From contig NZ_CP011071.1 in NCBI RefSeq assembly GCF_000963865.1, positions 1,802,501 to 1,866,500 of the forward strand: 64,000 nucleotides of DNA, written 5' to 3'. The translations under genes were made by a program, and so were the position numbers. Numbering within the stretch: the first letter of the stretch is position 1; each line of letters begins with the position of its first letter. The notes beneath the pieces are model-generated. The model was not told where the DNA came from and ran no database searches. It saw nothing but the letters and a program-made list of their open reading frames with translations. The stretch comes from Flagellimonas lutaonensis. Lineage in GTDB: Bacteria > Bacteroidota > Bacteroidia > Flavobacteriales > Flavobacteriaceae. Below are positions 44,109 through 52,387 of the stretch, in pieces.

Positions 44109-44609
44109 GAACAGGTCACCGGCGTACCTGACCATGATCACTATAAAGAATACCAGATAGGCCGTTGTCAGTACAAACTTTAAAAAAGTACCCGTCAAAA
44201 AACCGACAAAAGAGCCAAAAGCTGCCTTCATGGCCGTTTTTTGGTCTGCTTTGTTGATCAATTCGCCTGCCAAGGCCCCGATAAAAGGCCAGATGATTAT
44301 GCCCAGAGGCCCTAAAATCGGGAAGAAAATGGCCACCAATAACCCTACGATGGTGCCGATCATACCCGCTTTACTGCCCCCAAACCGTTTGGTGCCCGCC
44401 GCAGGAATAACATAGTCGAGAATGGTAATGCCAAGGGCAATCACCAAGGTAATGCCCAAAACCCACCAATTATCGGGCACTGCTTTGGTAAGATAAAGCA
44501 GCAACAGTCCCACCCAACTGATAGGGGGTCCGGGTAGTACGGGCAAAAAACTGCCAAGTATGCCCACCAACATCAAAAGAAACCCGATCAATAACAAAGC
44601 AATGTCCAT
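44100..44609 (-). CDS. DUF456 family membrane protein
   Basis: A 169-residue protein almost wholly made of transmembrane helices (about five), with the DUF456 pattern IGFLLMLVGILGSFLPVLPGPPISWVGLL and the glycine-rich FGGSKAGMIGTIVGLLVAIFF-like middle segment. Function is unknown; the family is widespread in Gram-negative bacteria. Confidence 0.88.
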   Translation of the reverse strand: MDIALLLIGFLLMLVGILGSFLPVLPGPPISWVGLLLLYLTKAVPDNWWVLGITLVIALGITILDYVIPAAGTKRFGGSKAGMIGTIVGLLVAIFFPILGPLGIIIWPFIGALAGELINKADQKTAMKAAFGSFVGFLTGTFLKFVLTTAYLVFFIVIMVRYAGDLFSF

Positions 44610-44683
44610 GCTGTCTTTTGGCTATAAGACAAAGGTAAAGGAGAATTGTTACAAACATTATTTCACTTATTGCAAAACTTTTT

Positions 44684-44750
44684 AACTAAAAAATTAGTTT
44701 AAACTAAATATTTAGTTATATTTGAATCATGTTTAACTAAAAACTTAGTT
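44684..44750 (+). promoter_or_regulatory. Three 16-bp operator palindromes around the blaI-type promoter
   Basis: AACTAAAAAATTAGTT (44684-44699), AACTAAATATTTAGTT (44702-44717) and AACTAAAAACTTAGTT (44735-44750) share the form AACTAAA-nnn-TTTAGTT-like dyad. A -7 element TATATTTG (44717-44724) lies between the second and third, and the third ends 4 bases before the regulator ATG. The layout is that expected for autoregulation by the BlaI-type repressor encoded directly downstream. Confidence 0.75.
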
Positions 44751-44754
44751 GATA

Positions 44755-45117
44755 ATGAAGCAACTTACAAAAGCAGAGGAAGAAGTGATGCAGCTGCTAT
44801 GGAAACTTGAAAAGGCAAATGTGGCCGCACTCGTCGATGAGTTTCCCGACCCGAAGCCGGCCTATAACACCGTCTCTACCATTATACGTATTTTAGAGGA
44901 TAAGGGCTTTGTGTCGCATGAAAAAGTGGGGAAGGGGCATGTTTATTTTCCATTGGTAAAAAAAGAAGCGTACAGCAACCAACGCATCAATAAGTTGGTC
45001 GATGGCTATTTTCAAGGCTCGTTCAAAAGCATGGTCTCGTTTTTTATGAAAAACAACGACATCAGCCTTAGCGATTTGGAAGACATTCTGCAAAAAATCA
45101 AAAATGAAAAAGAATAA
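44755..45117 (+). CDS. BlaI/MecI/CopY-type transcriptional repressor
   Basis: A 120-residue winged helix-turn-helix repressor: LTKAEEEVMQLLWKLEKANVAALVDEF, then the recognition region PAYNTVSTIIRILEDKGFVSHEK, and a C-terminal dimerisation helix (DISLSDLEDILQKIKNEKE). It starts at ATG 44755 just after the third operator. It lies 76 bases before an M56-type membrane peptidase, the classical BlaI/BlaR1 arrangement in which the peptidase triggers loss of the repressor. In Bacteroidota such pairs are common without a beta-lactamase gene, and none is seen here. Confidence 0.93.
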   Translation: MKQLTKAEEEVMQLLWKLEKANVAALVDEFPDPKPAYNTVSTIIRILEDKGFVSHEKVGKGHVYFPLVKKEAYSNQRINKLVDGYFQGSFKSMVSFFMKNNDISLSDLEDILQKIKNEKE

Positions 45118-45193
45118 ACGCCATTTCAAGCTTTTAGACTGAGCGCCTGTAGGCAGCCGAAGTCAAAGCAAGCAATGGCAAAAAATCATCGAT

Positions 45194-47077
45194 ATGGTAC
45201 AGTACATTTTAGAAATCCTTGCCTTTCAGTTGGTCTTTTTACTGGTCTATGACCTGTTCTTGAAAAAAGAGACCTTTTTTCAATGGAACCGCGCCTACCT
45301 ATTGGGCACTTTCGTGTTTTCAATGGTGCTACCATGGATAAAAATCGAGGCGTTGAAAACCACAGTTCCACAAGAATTGGTTGCCGGCCCCATGGTGGTA
45401 TGGCAATTGGGCGAGGTAGATGTCGCGCTACAGGCAACAACGGAACGTTTTTGGGCATCCATTCCCATATATTATTGGATATATGGATTGGGGGCCTTGT
45501 TTATGACCATTTGGTTTTCCCTCAAATTATACCGCATCTACGCGCTCAAAGAAAATGGAACGGTATGCTATTATCCAGATTTTGTCAAAGTGACCATCCC
45601 AAAAAGCGAAGTGGCCTTTTCCTTTTTCAAAAACGTTTTTTTGGGTGCCAAAATCAACCCTTCAAAGCAGGCAGATATCATTGCCCACGAGCGGGTACAT
45701 ATTAAGCAGTGGCATTCGTTGGATCTTATGTTTTTTGAGTTGATGCGCATTGTGCAGTGGTTCAATCCGCTGGTGTATGTCTATCAGGCCCGTTTGACAG
45801 AGCTGCACGAGTTTATTGCCGATGCCAAAGTGGCCAAGACCGATAAAAGGAAACACTACGAACTGTTGTTGTCCGAAATGTTCCAGACACAGAGTATCAG
45901 TTTTGTGAATGCCTTTTTCAAAAAATCATTGATCAAAAAACGAATAGTCATGTTAGCTAAGGAAAAATCAAAAAAAGTCTATCAATTAAAGTATGTACTG
46001 TTGCTGCCGATTTTTTTGGGCATGTTGGTCTATACTTCGTGTGAAAGGGATATCGAAGTTGGGAATGACATTGAGTCATCGGAAGGAACACTCTCAGATG
46101 ATGCACAATTGATTGCGAAAATTGAGAGAGAACTGGGCACCATTATCAATACCAAAGAATTTTTGGAGCTTCATTCAGAATTACTAGAAAAGGACAAAGA
46201 TGACCATGTGATCTTGAGCAAAGAGGATTTCTTTAAGAAAGAACTTTGTATGAAAATGATGTTTTCCCAGGCCAAAGAACATGCAGCCTTATCTGATTCT
46301 GTTTTGGAGATGCTTGAGAAGTTACCGAATCCGAGCACAAGTCGGTACAACCAGTATTTGAACATAAAGAAATCTTTTCAGGTACTGGACAAGAACCTAA
46401 AAGCATCCATAAACCAAAGAAATAAGGCCATAAGGCCAATTGTAAAAGAGGACCAAAATCTAGGTTCTGGCGAGTGGATCGTTGTTAAGGATGTCAGCGA
46501 CTTGACCGGCGAAGAAATCAGAAAAGTAAACAGGGCTCTGAACGCTGTTGAAGGAACCAATAAAATGGTGGCCATCACAGATGGAGATAATGGATTTCTG
46601 ATTACAAATTTTATCGAAGAGCCAGTTATTATTTCCGTGGAAGAAGTAAATGGGTACGATGATATTCAACAAAAAGAAAACCCTTTAAAAGTTAAGGTTG
46701 GCCAACCCGTGGAAGAAATACAAAATGGGGCATCAATACCTTTCGCCGTTATCGACGAAGTCCCTATTTTTCCGGGTTGTGAAGATGCTGCCGACCAAAA
46801 GGACTGCTTTATGGAAAAGATACAGAACCATATTCGTAAACACTTCAATTATCCAAAACAGGCCCAAGAGCAAGGCATTCAAGGCAGGGTGAACGTGGTT
46901 TTTACGATTTCTGAAGATGGTTCGATTACCAATATCAGAAAACGGGGCCCGCACCCATTGTTAGAAGCTGAGGTAGAGCGCATCATCAAGCGCCTACCGC
47001 AAATGCAACCTGGCAAGCATAAGGGAGAATCGGTAAAAGTGCCTTTTAGTATTCCGGTGACCTTTAAGCTGCAGTAG
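45194..47077 (+). CDS. M56 (BlaR1-like) membrane metallopeptidase with TonB C-terminal domain
   Basis: A 627-residue membrane protein. Three N-terminal transmembrane helices (e.g. YILEILAFQLVFLLVYDLFL, YWIYGLGALFMTIWFSLKLY) surround a gluzincin site AHERVHIKQWHSLD (HExxH near residue 165), with ELHEFIADAKVAK as the third-ligand helix. A further helix (YVLLLPIFLGMLVYTSC) leads to a periplasmic part of ~340 residues that ends in a TonB C-terminal domain (VPIFPGCEDAADQKDCFM; GIQGRVNVVFTISEDGSITN). It should sense a periplasmic or envelope signal and relieve BlaI repression. The TonB domain may act as a sensor or outer-membrane contact rather than as an energiser. Confidence 0.9.
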   Translation: MVQYILEILAFQLVFLLVYDLFLKKETFFQWNRAYLLGTFVFSMVLPWIKIEALKTTVPQELVAGPMVVWQLGEVDVALQATTERFWASIPIYYWIYGLGALFMTIWFSLKLYRIYALKENGTVCYYPDFVKVTIPKSEVAFSFFKNVFLGAKINPSKQADIIAHERVHIKQWHSLDLMFFELMRIVQWFNPLVYVYQARLTELHEFIADAKVAKTDKRKHYELLLSEMFQTQSISFVNAFFKKSLIKKRIVMLAKEKSKKVYQLKYVLLLPIFLGMLVYTSCERDIEVGNDIESSEGTLSDDAQLIAKIERELGTIINTKEFLELHSELLEKDKDDHVILSKEDFFKKELCMKMMFSQAKEHAALSDSVLEMLEKLPNPSTSRYNQYLNIKKSFQVLDKNLKASINQRNKAIRPIVKEDQNLGSGEWIVVKDVSDLTGEEIRKVNRALNAVEGTNKMVAITDGDNGFLITNFIEEPVIISVEEVNGYDDIQQKENPLKVKVGQPVEEIQNGASIPFAVIDEVPIFPGCEDAADQKDCFMEKIQNHIRKHFNYPKQAQEQGIQGRVNVVFTISEDGSITNIRKRGPHPLLEAEVERIIKRLPQMQPGKHKGESVKVPFSIPVTFKLQ

Positions 47078-47085
47078 AAAATTTA

Positions 47086-48225
47086 ATGTTGAGAATTGGC
47101 CAAATAATTTTTATTGGGATATGGTGCTTGGTCAGCAGTGCCCAATCTTCTAATACTGGCAAAGCCGATAGCCTTTATGCCGTCGGCAGTTTTTCTGCCG
47201 CGATCAATGCCTATGTCAAAGAGGGTAGTGAAAAGGCCCAATTACAGATTGCCAGGGCCTATAACGCCTTGGGCAATTATGACAAGGCCATTGTGCAATA
47301 CCAAGAGGTTCTTTCAAAAAAACCAATGTTGGCCATTGCCCGTTTCGAGTTGGGCAAACTATTGCTGAAAACAAAAAAGTTGGGGGCAGCCTATGAGCAC
47401 TTTACATTTTTGGCCGAGGATGCCGACAATCCGGAATACCATTATTATCTCGGAAGGATAAAACAGCTCAGTGGAGACCCCGTTGCGGCAAATGTTGATT
47501 TCAGAAAAGCGGTCAAAATCGACAGCACCCATCTCAAGAGCATTTTCGCATTGGGTAAATTTTTTGTTGCCGCGAAACAAAAAGACTCTGCCCTGTACTA
47601 TATAGACAGGGGGCTTTTGTTTTATGAAAATGATGTTTCGATGATAAACCTAAAAGCACTGGCATTTTTTAACAATGGGCAATACGACAAGGCAGTCCCG
47701 TATTTTGAGCGTCTGCTTGAACTAGGCGAAGAAAAGCCATTTGTCCACAACAAGTTGGCTTTTGCCTATTTACGAGATTGGCAATTTGAAAAGGCCAAGA
47801 AAATGTACCATCGTCTTGTCAATACCCCTAACCATGAGGCCCAAGGTTATAGCGGACTGGGCGATGTCTTTTTAAAGGAAAAAGAGCTGGACAGTGCCCA
47901 GTTCTATATTGAAAAATATATCAAAGCACTCACGGTTTCATTTGAAATGGAATATGCTGACCTGGGCCGTATTGCCCGGTTAAGGGGCAACACCAAAAAA
48001 GCCATAGAGCTATACACCAAGGCCTGGGAAGAGAACAAACAAAACCCCATGTTCTACTACCAAGTATGTACGTTGGTTGATGAATATTATAATGATCCGC
48101 AAATGAAGCTACGCTACTATCAAAAACTGTTGACCGATTTCGACAACCTGATGCCCTTTATCAAAGAGAGGGCCCAGAAAAGGGTAAAGGAACTTAAGGA
48201 GGAAATACATTTTACAACCGATTGA
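47086..48225 (+). CDS. Periplasmic TPR-repeat protein
   Basis: A 379-residue protein with an N-terminal signal peptide (IGQIIFIGIWCLVSSAQ) and about nine tetratricopeptide repeats, for example ARAYNALGNYDKAIVQYQEVL, ALAFFNNGQYDKAVPYFERLL and IARLRGNTKKAIELYTKAW. It follows the M56 gene by 8 bases and is probably part of the same operon, acting as a scaffold in the envelope. Confidence 0.88.
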   Translation: MLRIGQIIFIGIWCLVSSAQSSNTGKADSLYAVGSFSAAINAYVKEGSEKAQLQIARAYNALGNYDKAIVQYQEVLSKKPMLAIARFELGKLLLKTKKLGAAYEHFTFLAEDADNPEYHYYLGRIKQLSGDPVAANVDFRKAVKIDSTHLKSIFALGKFFVAAKQKDSALYYIDRGLLFYENDVSMINLKALAFFNNGQYDKAVPYFERLLELGEEKPFVHNKLAFAYLRDWQFEKAKKMYHRLVNTPNHEAQGYSGLGDVFLKEKELDSAQFYIEKYIKALTVSFEMEYADLGRIARLRGNTKKAIELYTKAWEENKQNPMFYYQVCTLVDEYYNDPQMKLRYYQKLLTDFDNLMPFIKERAQKRVKELKEEIHFTTD

Positions 48226-48268
48226 TTTACCCAAAATGTCGTAATTTCAGCCAAATCTTTGGGCCTGT

Positions 48269-48748
48269 ATGCGTACGTTGCTTTTGATGGTGGGTTTTAT
48301 TCTTTTTGTTTCCTGTGAGCTCTTCACTTCTAGGCAAAAACATACCGACCGATTGATCAATGAAGAGCTGATGGCGATCGACTGGAACGATGTGGATCAA
48401 TACCCCTTGTTCGAAGAATGTGATGAACTGGCAGAAAAGCCGTTGCAACTGCAATGTTTTCGAGAACATATGATCCGTCATATGGCCGATACGTTAGAAG
48501 GTCTTGAATACCAAGTCTCTGAAGACCTGCAGGATACGGTAAGGGTCGATTTATTGATAGACGAGCACGGTTTTATAACCGTATTGAGGGTGCAGGGCAC
48601 TGATACCGTGGATCAAATGATCCCGGGTTTCAATGATGAGATCACCGAAAGACTGAACGATCTGACCACTGTCAAACCTGCCATAAAAAGGGGTGTTCCC
48701 GTAAGCATCAAATTTAGGCTTCCCATTGTGTTAAATACAGAAAACTGA
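48269..48748 (+). CDS. Lipoprotein with TonB-C-like fold
   Basis: A 159-residue lipoprotein (signal ending ILFVSC, Cys 16). The rest, with FEECDELAEKPLQLQCFREHM followed by VRVDLLIDEHGFITVLRVQG and VPVSIKFRLPIV, mimics the TonB C-terminal domain at the end of the upstream M56 protein: a CED-x-C pair, a beta strand with D-x-x-G, and a closing strand. A stand-alone lipid-anchored TonB-C domain is unusual; it may be a partner of the M56 sensor. It lies 43 bases after the TPR gene and ends 1 base before ruvC. Confidence 0.7.
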   Translation: MRTLLLMVGFILFVSCELFTSRQKHTDRLINEELMAIDWNDVDQYPLFEECDELAEKPLQLQCFREHMIRHMADTLEGLEYQVSEDLQDTVRVDLLIDEHGFITVLRVQGTDTVDQMIPGFNDEITERLNDLTTVKPAIKRGVPVSIKFRLPIVLNTEN

Positions 48749-48749
48749 A

Positions 48750-49304
48750 TTGGAAAACGAAAAAATCATATTGGGTATCGATCCGGGTACCACTATCATG
48801 GGCTTTGGCATCATAAAGGTGGTGAACAAGAAGATGCACTTTGTGCAGATGAACGAACTACTGCTCAGAAAATATGAAGACCCCTACACGAAACTCAAGT
48901 TGATTTTCGAACGCACTTTAGAGCTGATCGACACCTACCACCCCGATGAAATTGCCATTGAGGCCCCGTTTTATGCCAAGAATGTGCAATCGATGCTAAA
49001 ATTGGGGCGCGCCCAGGGAGTTGCTATGGCGGCGGGACTTTCACGGCAGATACCCATTACCGAATACATGCCAAAAAAAATAAAGATGGCCATAACGGGC
49101 AACGGTAACGCAAGTAAAGAGCAGGTTGCCAAGATGCTGCAATCGGTATTGCAATTAAAATCACTTCCAAAAAACTTGGACAGTACCGATGGTTTGGCGG
49201 CCGCCGTTTGTCATTTTTATAACGAGGGCCGGGTCGATATAGGCAAACGTTATACTGGTTGGGAGAGTTTTGTCAAAAATAATTCAGGTAGGGTGGAGGA
49301 GTGA
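48750..49304 (+). CDS. ruvC: Holliday junction resolvase RuvC
   Basis: A 184-residue RNase-H-fold endonuclease. Catalytic acidic residues are in ILGIDPGTTIMGFGII (Asp), IAIEAPFYAKNVQSMLKLGRAQG (Glu) and DSTDGLAAAVCHFY (two Asp). It starts at TTG 48750, one base after the preceding stop; no ATG lies nearby in frame, so coupling with the lipoprotein gene is likely. RuvC cuts Holliday junctions with RuvAB. Confidence 0.96.
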   Translation: MENEKIILGIDPGTTIMGFGIIKVVNKKMHFVQMNELLLRKYEDPYTKLKLIFERTLELIDTYHPDEIAIEAPFYAKNVQSMLKLGRAQGVAMAAGLSRQIPITEYMPKKIKMAITGNGNASKEQVAKMLQSVLQLKSLPKNLDSTDGLAAAVCHFYNEGRVDIGKRYTGWESFVKNNSGRVEE

Positions 49305-49763
49305 ATAGTAATCAGTGAGCAGTAATCAGTAGTTTTATGCGATTTGATGAATTATTGGCATATCAAAGATCCTTTGATTTGGCCATGGAAATTTTTGTGA
49401 TGACCAAAACTTTTCCAAAAGAGGAGCGATATTCTTTGACAGACCAGATTAGACGTTCGTCACGAAGTGTTTCTGGGAATATTGCCGAAGCTTATGCCAA
49501 AAGAAAATATCCAAAACATTTTATCAGCAAACTGACAGACAGTGACGGCGAGAATTTAGAAACTCAAAATTGGCTCAAGTATTTTTTTGAATGCGCATAT
49601 ATTCCACAAGTGCTTTTCGATGATTTAACGGCAAAAAGCGAAGAGGTGGGGCGACTGCTTTATTATATGATTAAAAACCCAGCTAAATTTGGTTCAAAGG
49701 AAGGTTTCAACTGAACCAAACGCTGTTTACTGCTCACTAAAAACTGTTCACTAATCGAACCAA
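49305..49763 (+). mobile_element. Candidate non-autonomous four-helix-bundle element (IVP-type) with inverted repeats
   Basis: The four-helix-bundle gene sits in a cassette between ruvC and hemW. Left of it are tandem 14-base units AGTAATCAGTGAGC / AGTAATCAGTAGTT (49307 and 49321). Right of it, 49723-49738 is CTGTTTACTGCTCACT. The 16-base block 49314-49329 (AGTGAGCAGTAATCAG) matches the reverse complement of the right block with one mismatch. The whole could fold with the gene in the loop, as do 23S rRNA intervening sequences encoding the same protein family. Confidence 0.55.
49337..49714 (+). CDS. Four-helix-bundle protein (23S rRNA intervening-sequence type)
   Basis: A 125-residue all-helical basic protein with the family signature: LLAYQRSFDLAMEIFVMTK, FPKEERYSLTDQIRRSSRSV, SGNIAEAYAKR and, near the C-terminus, LLYYMIKNPA. 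The family is found inside 23S rRNA intervening sequences and dispersed in chromosomes, and is structurally related to Avd of diversity-generating retroelements. It forms barrel-like pentamers that probably bind nucleic acid; its role is unsettled. Inverted repeats flank the gene. No reverse transcriptase or variable repeat is nearby. Confidence 0.88.
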   Translation: MRFDELLAYQRSFDLAMEIFVMTKTFPKEERYSLTDQIRRSSRSVSGNIAEAYAKRKYPKHFISKLTDSDGENLETQNWLKYFFECAYIPQVLFDDLTAKSEEVGRLLYYMIKNPAKFGSKEGFN

Positions 49764-50897
49764 ATGTCAGGAATTTACATCCACATCCCCTTTTGCAAAC
49801 AGGCCTGTCACTATTGTGATTTTCATTTTTCGACCAGTTTGAAAAAAAAAGAAGCCATGGTCGAATGCCTTACCAAAGAAATCGAGCTCAGAAAGCATGA
49901 GATGAACGGCGAAGTGATCAAAACCATCTATTTCGGTGGGGGCACGCCAAGTGTATTGACGATTGACGAATTACGATTTTTGATTGATGCCGTTTATGAG
50001 AACTTTAATGTTTCCGATAGTGCCGAGATTACGTTGGAAGCCAATCCTGATGATCTGTCCAGAAATCGAATATTCCAGTTGTCCCACAGTCCCATAAACC
50101 GTTTGAGCATCGGTGTCCAATCTTTTTTTGAAGAGGATTTGAAACTGATGAACCGTGCCCACGATTCCCGCGAAGCGGAAGACTGCATCCGCGAAGCGAA
50201 AAAATATTTTGGGAATATTTCGATTGATTTGATCTACGGCATACCGGGGATGGACAATCATCGCTGGAAAGCGAATATTGAAAAGGCACTGTCGTTTGGC
50301 ATTCCCCATATCTCAAGTTATGCCTTGACCGTGGAACCTAGAACGGCCCTAAAAAAGTTTATAGAGAAAGGAATTGTTGAGGACGTCGACGATGAACAGG
50401 CACAAGAACAGTTTCAAATGCTTTTATGGATGTTGGAGGAAAACGGTTTTGTGAACTATGAAATCTCCAATTTTGGCAAACCCGGTTTTTTTTCAGAGAA
50501 CAATACCGCCTATTGGCAGGGCAAGAAATATGTGGGCATTGGTCCTTCGGCCCATTCGTTTGACGGACAAAAAAGGGGGTGGAACATACGAAACAACCAC
50601 AAGTACATCGAGGCCCTTGAAATGGGAAAACTGCCCATTGAATACGAGACCCTATCGACCACCGACCGCTACAATGAATACGTGATGACCGGCCTGCGCA
50701 CCATTTGGGGCGTTTCGTTGAACAAAGTGGAAAACGACTTTGGGCAAAACTACCGCCAGTTCCTTGAACAGCAGGCACAGAAATATGTGGGTAAGCACCT
50801 TTTGTTTTTAGATGGCGATACCTTGTTGGTCACCAAAAAAGGCAAGTTTTTGGTCGATGGCATCGCAAGTGATCTGTTTATGTTAAATTTAAAATAG
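49764..50897 (+). CDS. hemW: Radical SAM heme chaperone HemW
   Basis: A 377-residue radical SAM protein. The FeS cluster motif is CKQACHYC within YIHIPFCKQACHYCDFHF near residues 5-20 (C-x3-C-x2-C). The typical GGGTPS follows near 55, and NRLSIGVQSFFEEDLKLMNR near 110. HemW inserts heme into respiratory proteins and is often misannotated as coproporphyrinogen oxidase HemN; the fourth Cys of HemN (after C-x-x-C) is absent here, favouring HemW. Confidence 0.93.
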   Translation: MSGIYIHIPFCKQACHYCDFHFSTSLKKKEAMVECLTKEIELRKHEMNGEVIKTIYFGGGTPSVLTIDELRFLIDAVYENFNVSDSAEITLEANPDDLSRNRIFQLSHSPINRLSIGVQSFFEEDLKLMNRAHDSREAEDCIREAKKYFGNISIDLIYGIPGMDNHRWKANIEKALSFGIPHISSYALTVEPRTALKKFIEKGIVEDVDDEQAQEQFQMLLWMLEENGFVNYEISNFGKPGFFSENNTAYWQGKKYVGIGPSAHSFDGQKRGWNIRNNHKYIEALEMGKLPIEYETLSTTDRYNEYVMTGLRTIWGVSLNKVENDFGQNYRQFLEQQAQKYVGKHLLFLDGDTLLVTKKGKFLVDGIASDLFMLNLK

Positions 50898-50901
50898 TAA
50901 A

Positions 50902-50968
50902 TTGTCATTCCTGCGAAAGCAGGGAGCCATAAGTTTTATAGACACCCAATCAAGTTGGAAATGACAAA
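50902..50968. repeat. Dispersed palindromic repeat, second copy
   Basis: Outer arms TTGTCATTCC (50902-50911) and GGAAATGACAAA (50957-50968) match those of the repeat at 6091-6162. The inner hairpin CCTGC-GAAA-GCAGG is diverged but homologous. It fills most of the hemW-cyclase gap. Confidence 0.65.
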
Positions 50969-50980
50969 TACTCCAAAAAA

Positions 50981-51730
50981 TTGATAGCCAACATTTCATA
51001 CAATTCAAAAACCTATCAAATCGACCTGTCAAAACCTTTGGACATCTCCATGCCTTTGCGGGGCGATGCGTCCAATGTAAATGCTTGGTATGTTGACCAT
51101 CCAAGAATAGATCCCCATCGCGATGGGGATTTTGTGGCGAAGGTAAGTGAAGGGGCTTCCATCAACTTCAACGACATTTGGTTCAATCCGCATGCGCATG
51201 GTACCCATACCGAATGCGTGGGGCATATTACCGAGGGGTTCCATTCCATCAACCAAAATCTGAAAAATTATTTCTTTGCCGCCGAGTTGCTGACCATTGC
51301 CCCTGAGAAACGTGGCGAAGATCTGGTCATCTCAAAAAAGCAATTGCAATATGTACTGGGTAGTGGCAGGCGTGATGCGGTCGTTATCCGTACCCTGCCC
51401 AATACCAAAGCGAAACTGTCAAGGCAGTATTCCCATACAAATCCGCCTTACATGCTGGAAGAGGCCGCGGCGTTTTTGGCGCAGAAAGGGATTGGGCATT
51501 TATTGATTGATTTGCCCTCAGTGGACAGGGAGAAAGACGATGGTGAACTGTTGGCCCACAGGGCGTTTTGGAATTTTAACGGTAAAATCCGAAAAAATGC
51601 CACCATCACTGAACTGATATTTGTGCCAAACCACATCAAAGACGGCAAATATTTTCTGAATTTACAGGTGGCCCCCTTTGAGAATGATGCCTCCCCAAGC
51701 CGCCCTGTACTGTTTGAAATATTGGAATAG
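50981..51730 (+). CDS. Cyclase family protein (kynurenine formamidase-like)
   Basis: A 249-residue metal-dependent hydrolase. The family motif HAHGTHTECVGHI near residue 70 carries the zinc-binding HxGTHxE. N-terminal IDLSKPLDISMPLRG is also typical. It may hydrolyse N-formylkynurenine or an analogous amide; no other kynurenine gene is nearby, so the substrate is open. The start must be TTG 50981: an upstream ATG (50961) reads into a stop after seven codons, and no in-frame ATG precedes the conserved region. Confidence 0.85.
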   Translation: MIANISYNSKTYQIDLSKPLDISMPLRGDASNVNAWYVDHPRIDPHRDGDFVAKVSEGASINFNDIWFNPHAHGTHTECVGHITEGFHSINQNLKNYFFAAELLTIAPEKRGEDLVISKKQLQYVLGSGRRDAVVIRTLPNTKAKLSRQYSHTNPPYMLEEAAAFLAQKGIGHLLIDLPSVDREKDDGELLAHRAFWNFNGKIRKNATITELIFVPNHIKDGKYFLNLQVAPFENDASPSRPVLFEILE

Positions 51731-51754
51731 GGGCAATCTTGTTATATTTAGGCG

Positions 51755-52378
51755 ATGGATAGTATTGTAGAAGCCTTTCTTGGGCTGGTTCTTGGCGCGA
51801 TTCTTATGTATTGGCTCTATTCTTTTTTTAATCGAAAGAAAAGAAGGGAGTTGGTCGAGCACCAGAGTACCGTGATTCTCGACAAGATCAAGAGTGTTTG
51901 CAAGCTGGTCTCGGTCGAAGGGGATTTTGCCGAAATCTATCGGTACGAGAACATCAAGGGCTTTATGAACATTTTGAGCAGCAAAAAGAAGGCCTTGATC
52001 GTGATCAATGCAAAGGTACAGGTGGGCTATGACCTTCAGAAGCTTAAATTACGGGCCGATACCGAGAAGAAAAAAATAATCCTCTCCGGTTTTCCTGATC
52101 CCGAGGTGCTATCAATAGAGCCCGACATACAGTTTTATGATATTCAAAGTGGACTTTTCAATACCTTTTCATCCAACGACCTTACCGATTTGAACCAAAG
52201 GGCAAAAGAGCACATTAGAGAGAAAATTCCCGAAAGCGGCCTTATGGAAACCGCAAAAAAGGAAGCCCTGCAGGCCGTTTTGTTGGTTGAGAAGATAGTG
52301 GAGACCATTGGCTGGAGACTCGACTATTCGGCCCTGGAAATATCGAACCGTGAAAAACAACTGTTAGAATCCGAATAA
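51755..52378 (+). CDS. DUF4230 membrane-anchored protein
   Basis: A 207-residue protein with one N-terminal transmembrane helix (IVEAFLGLVLGAILMYWLYSFF) and a periplasmic or cytosolic domain of DUF4230 (LVSVEGDFAEIYRYENIKG; LIVINAKVQVGYDLQKLKL; NLTDLNQRAKEHIREKI-like helix). Function unknown; the fold is thought to resemble SPFH/band-7 like modules. It lies 24 bases after the cyclase gene. Confidence 0.82.
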   Translation: MDSIVEAFLGLVLGAILMYWLYSFFNRKKRRELVEHQSTVILDKIKSVCKLVSVEGDFAEIYRYENIKGFMNILSSKKKALIVINAKVQVGYDLQKLKLRADTEKKKIILSGFPDPEVLSIEPDIQFYDIQSGLFNTFSSNDLTDLNQRAKEHIREKIPESGLMETAKKEALQAVLLVEKIVETIGWRLDYSALEISNREKQLLESE

Positions 52379-52387
52379 ACAACTAAA

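Noticed and set aside
44755-47077. Beta-lactam resistance operon
   Set aside because: Although BlaI and a BlaR1-like peptidase are present, no beta-lactamase or penicillin-binding protein gene is nearby, and the peptidase has a TonB-type end instead of a penicillin sensor domain.
49337-49714. Diversity-generating retroelement accessory protein Avd
   Set aside because: The fold is related, but no reverse transcriptase, template or variable repeat lies in the neighbourhood.
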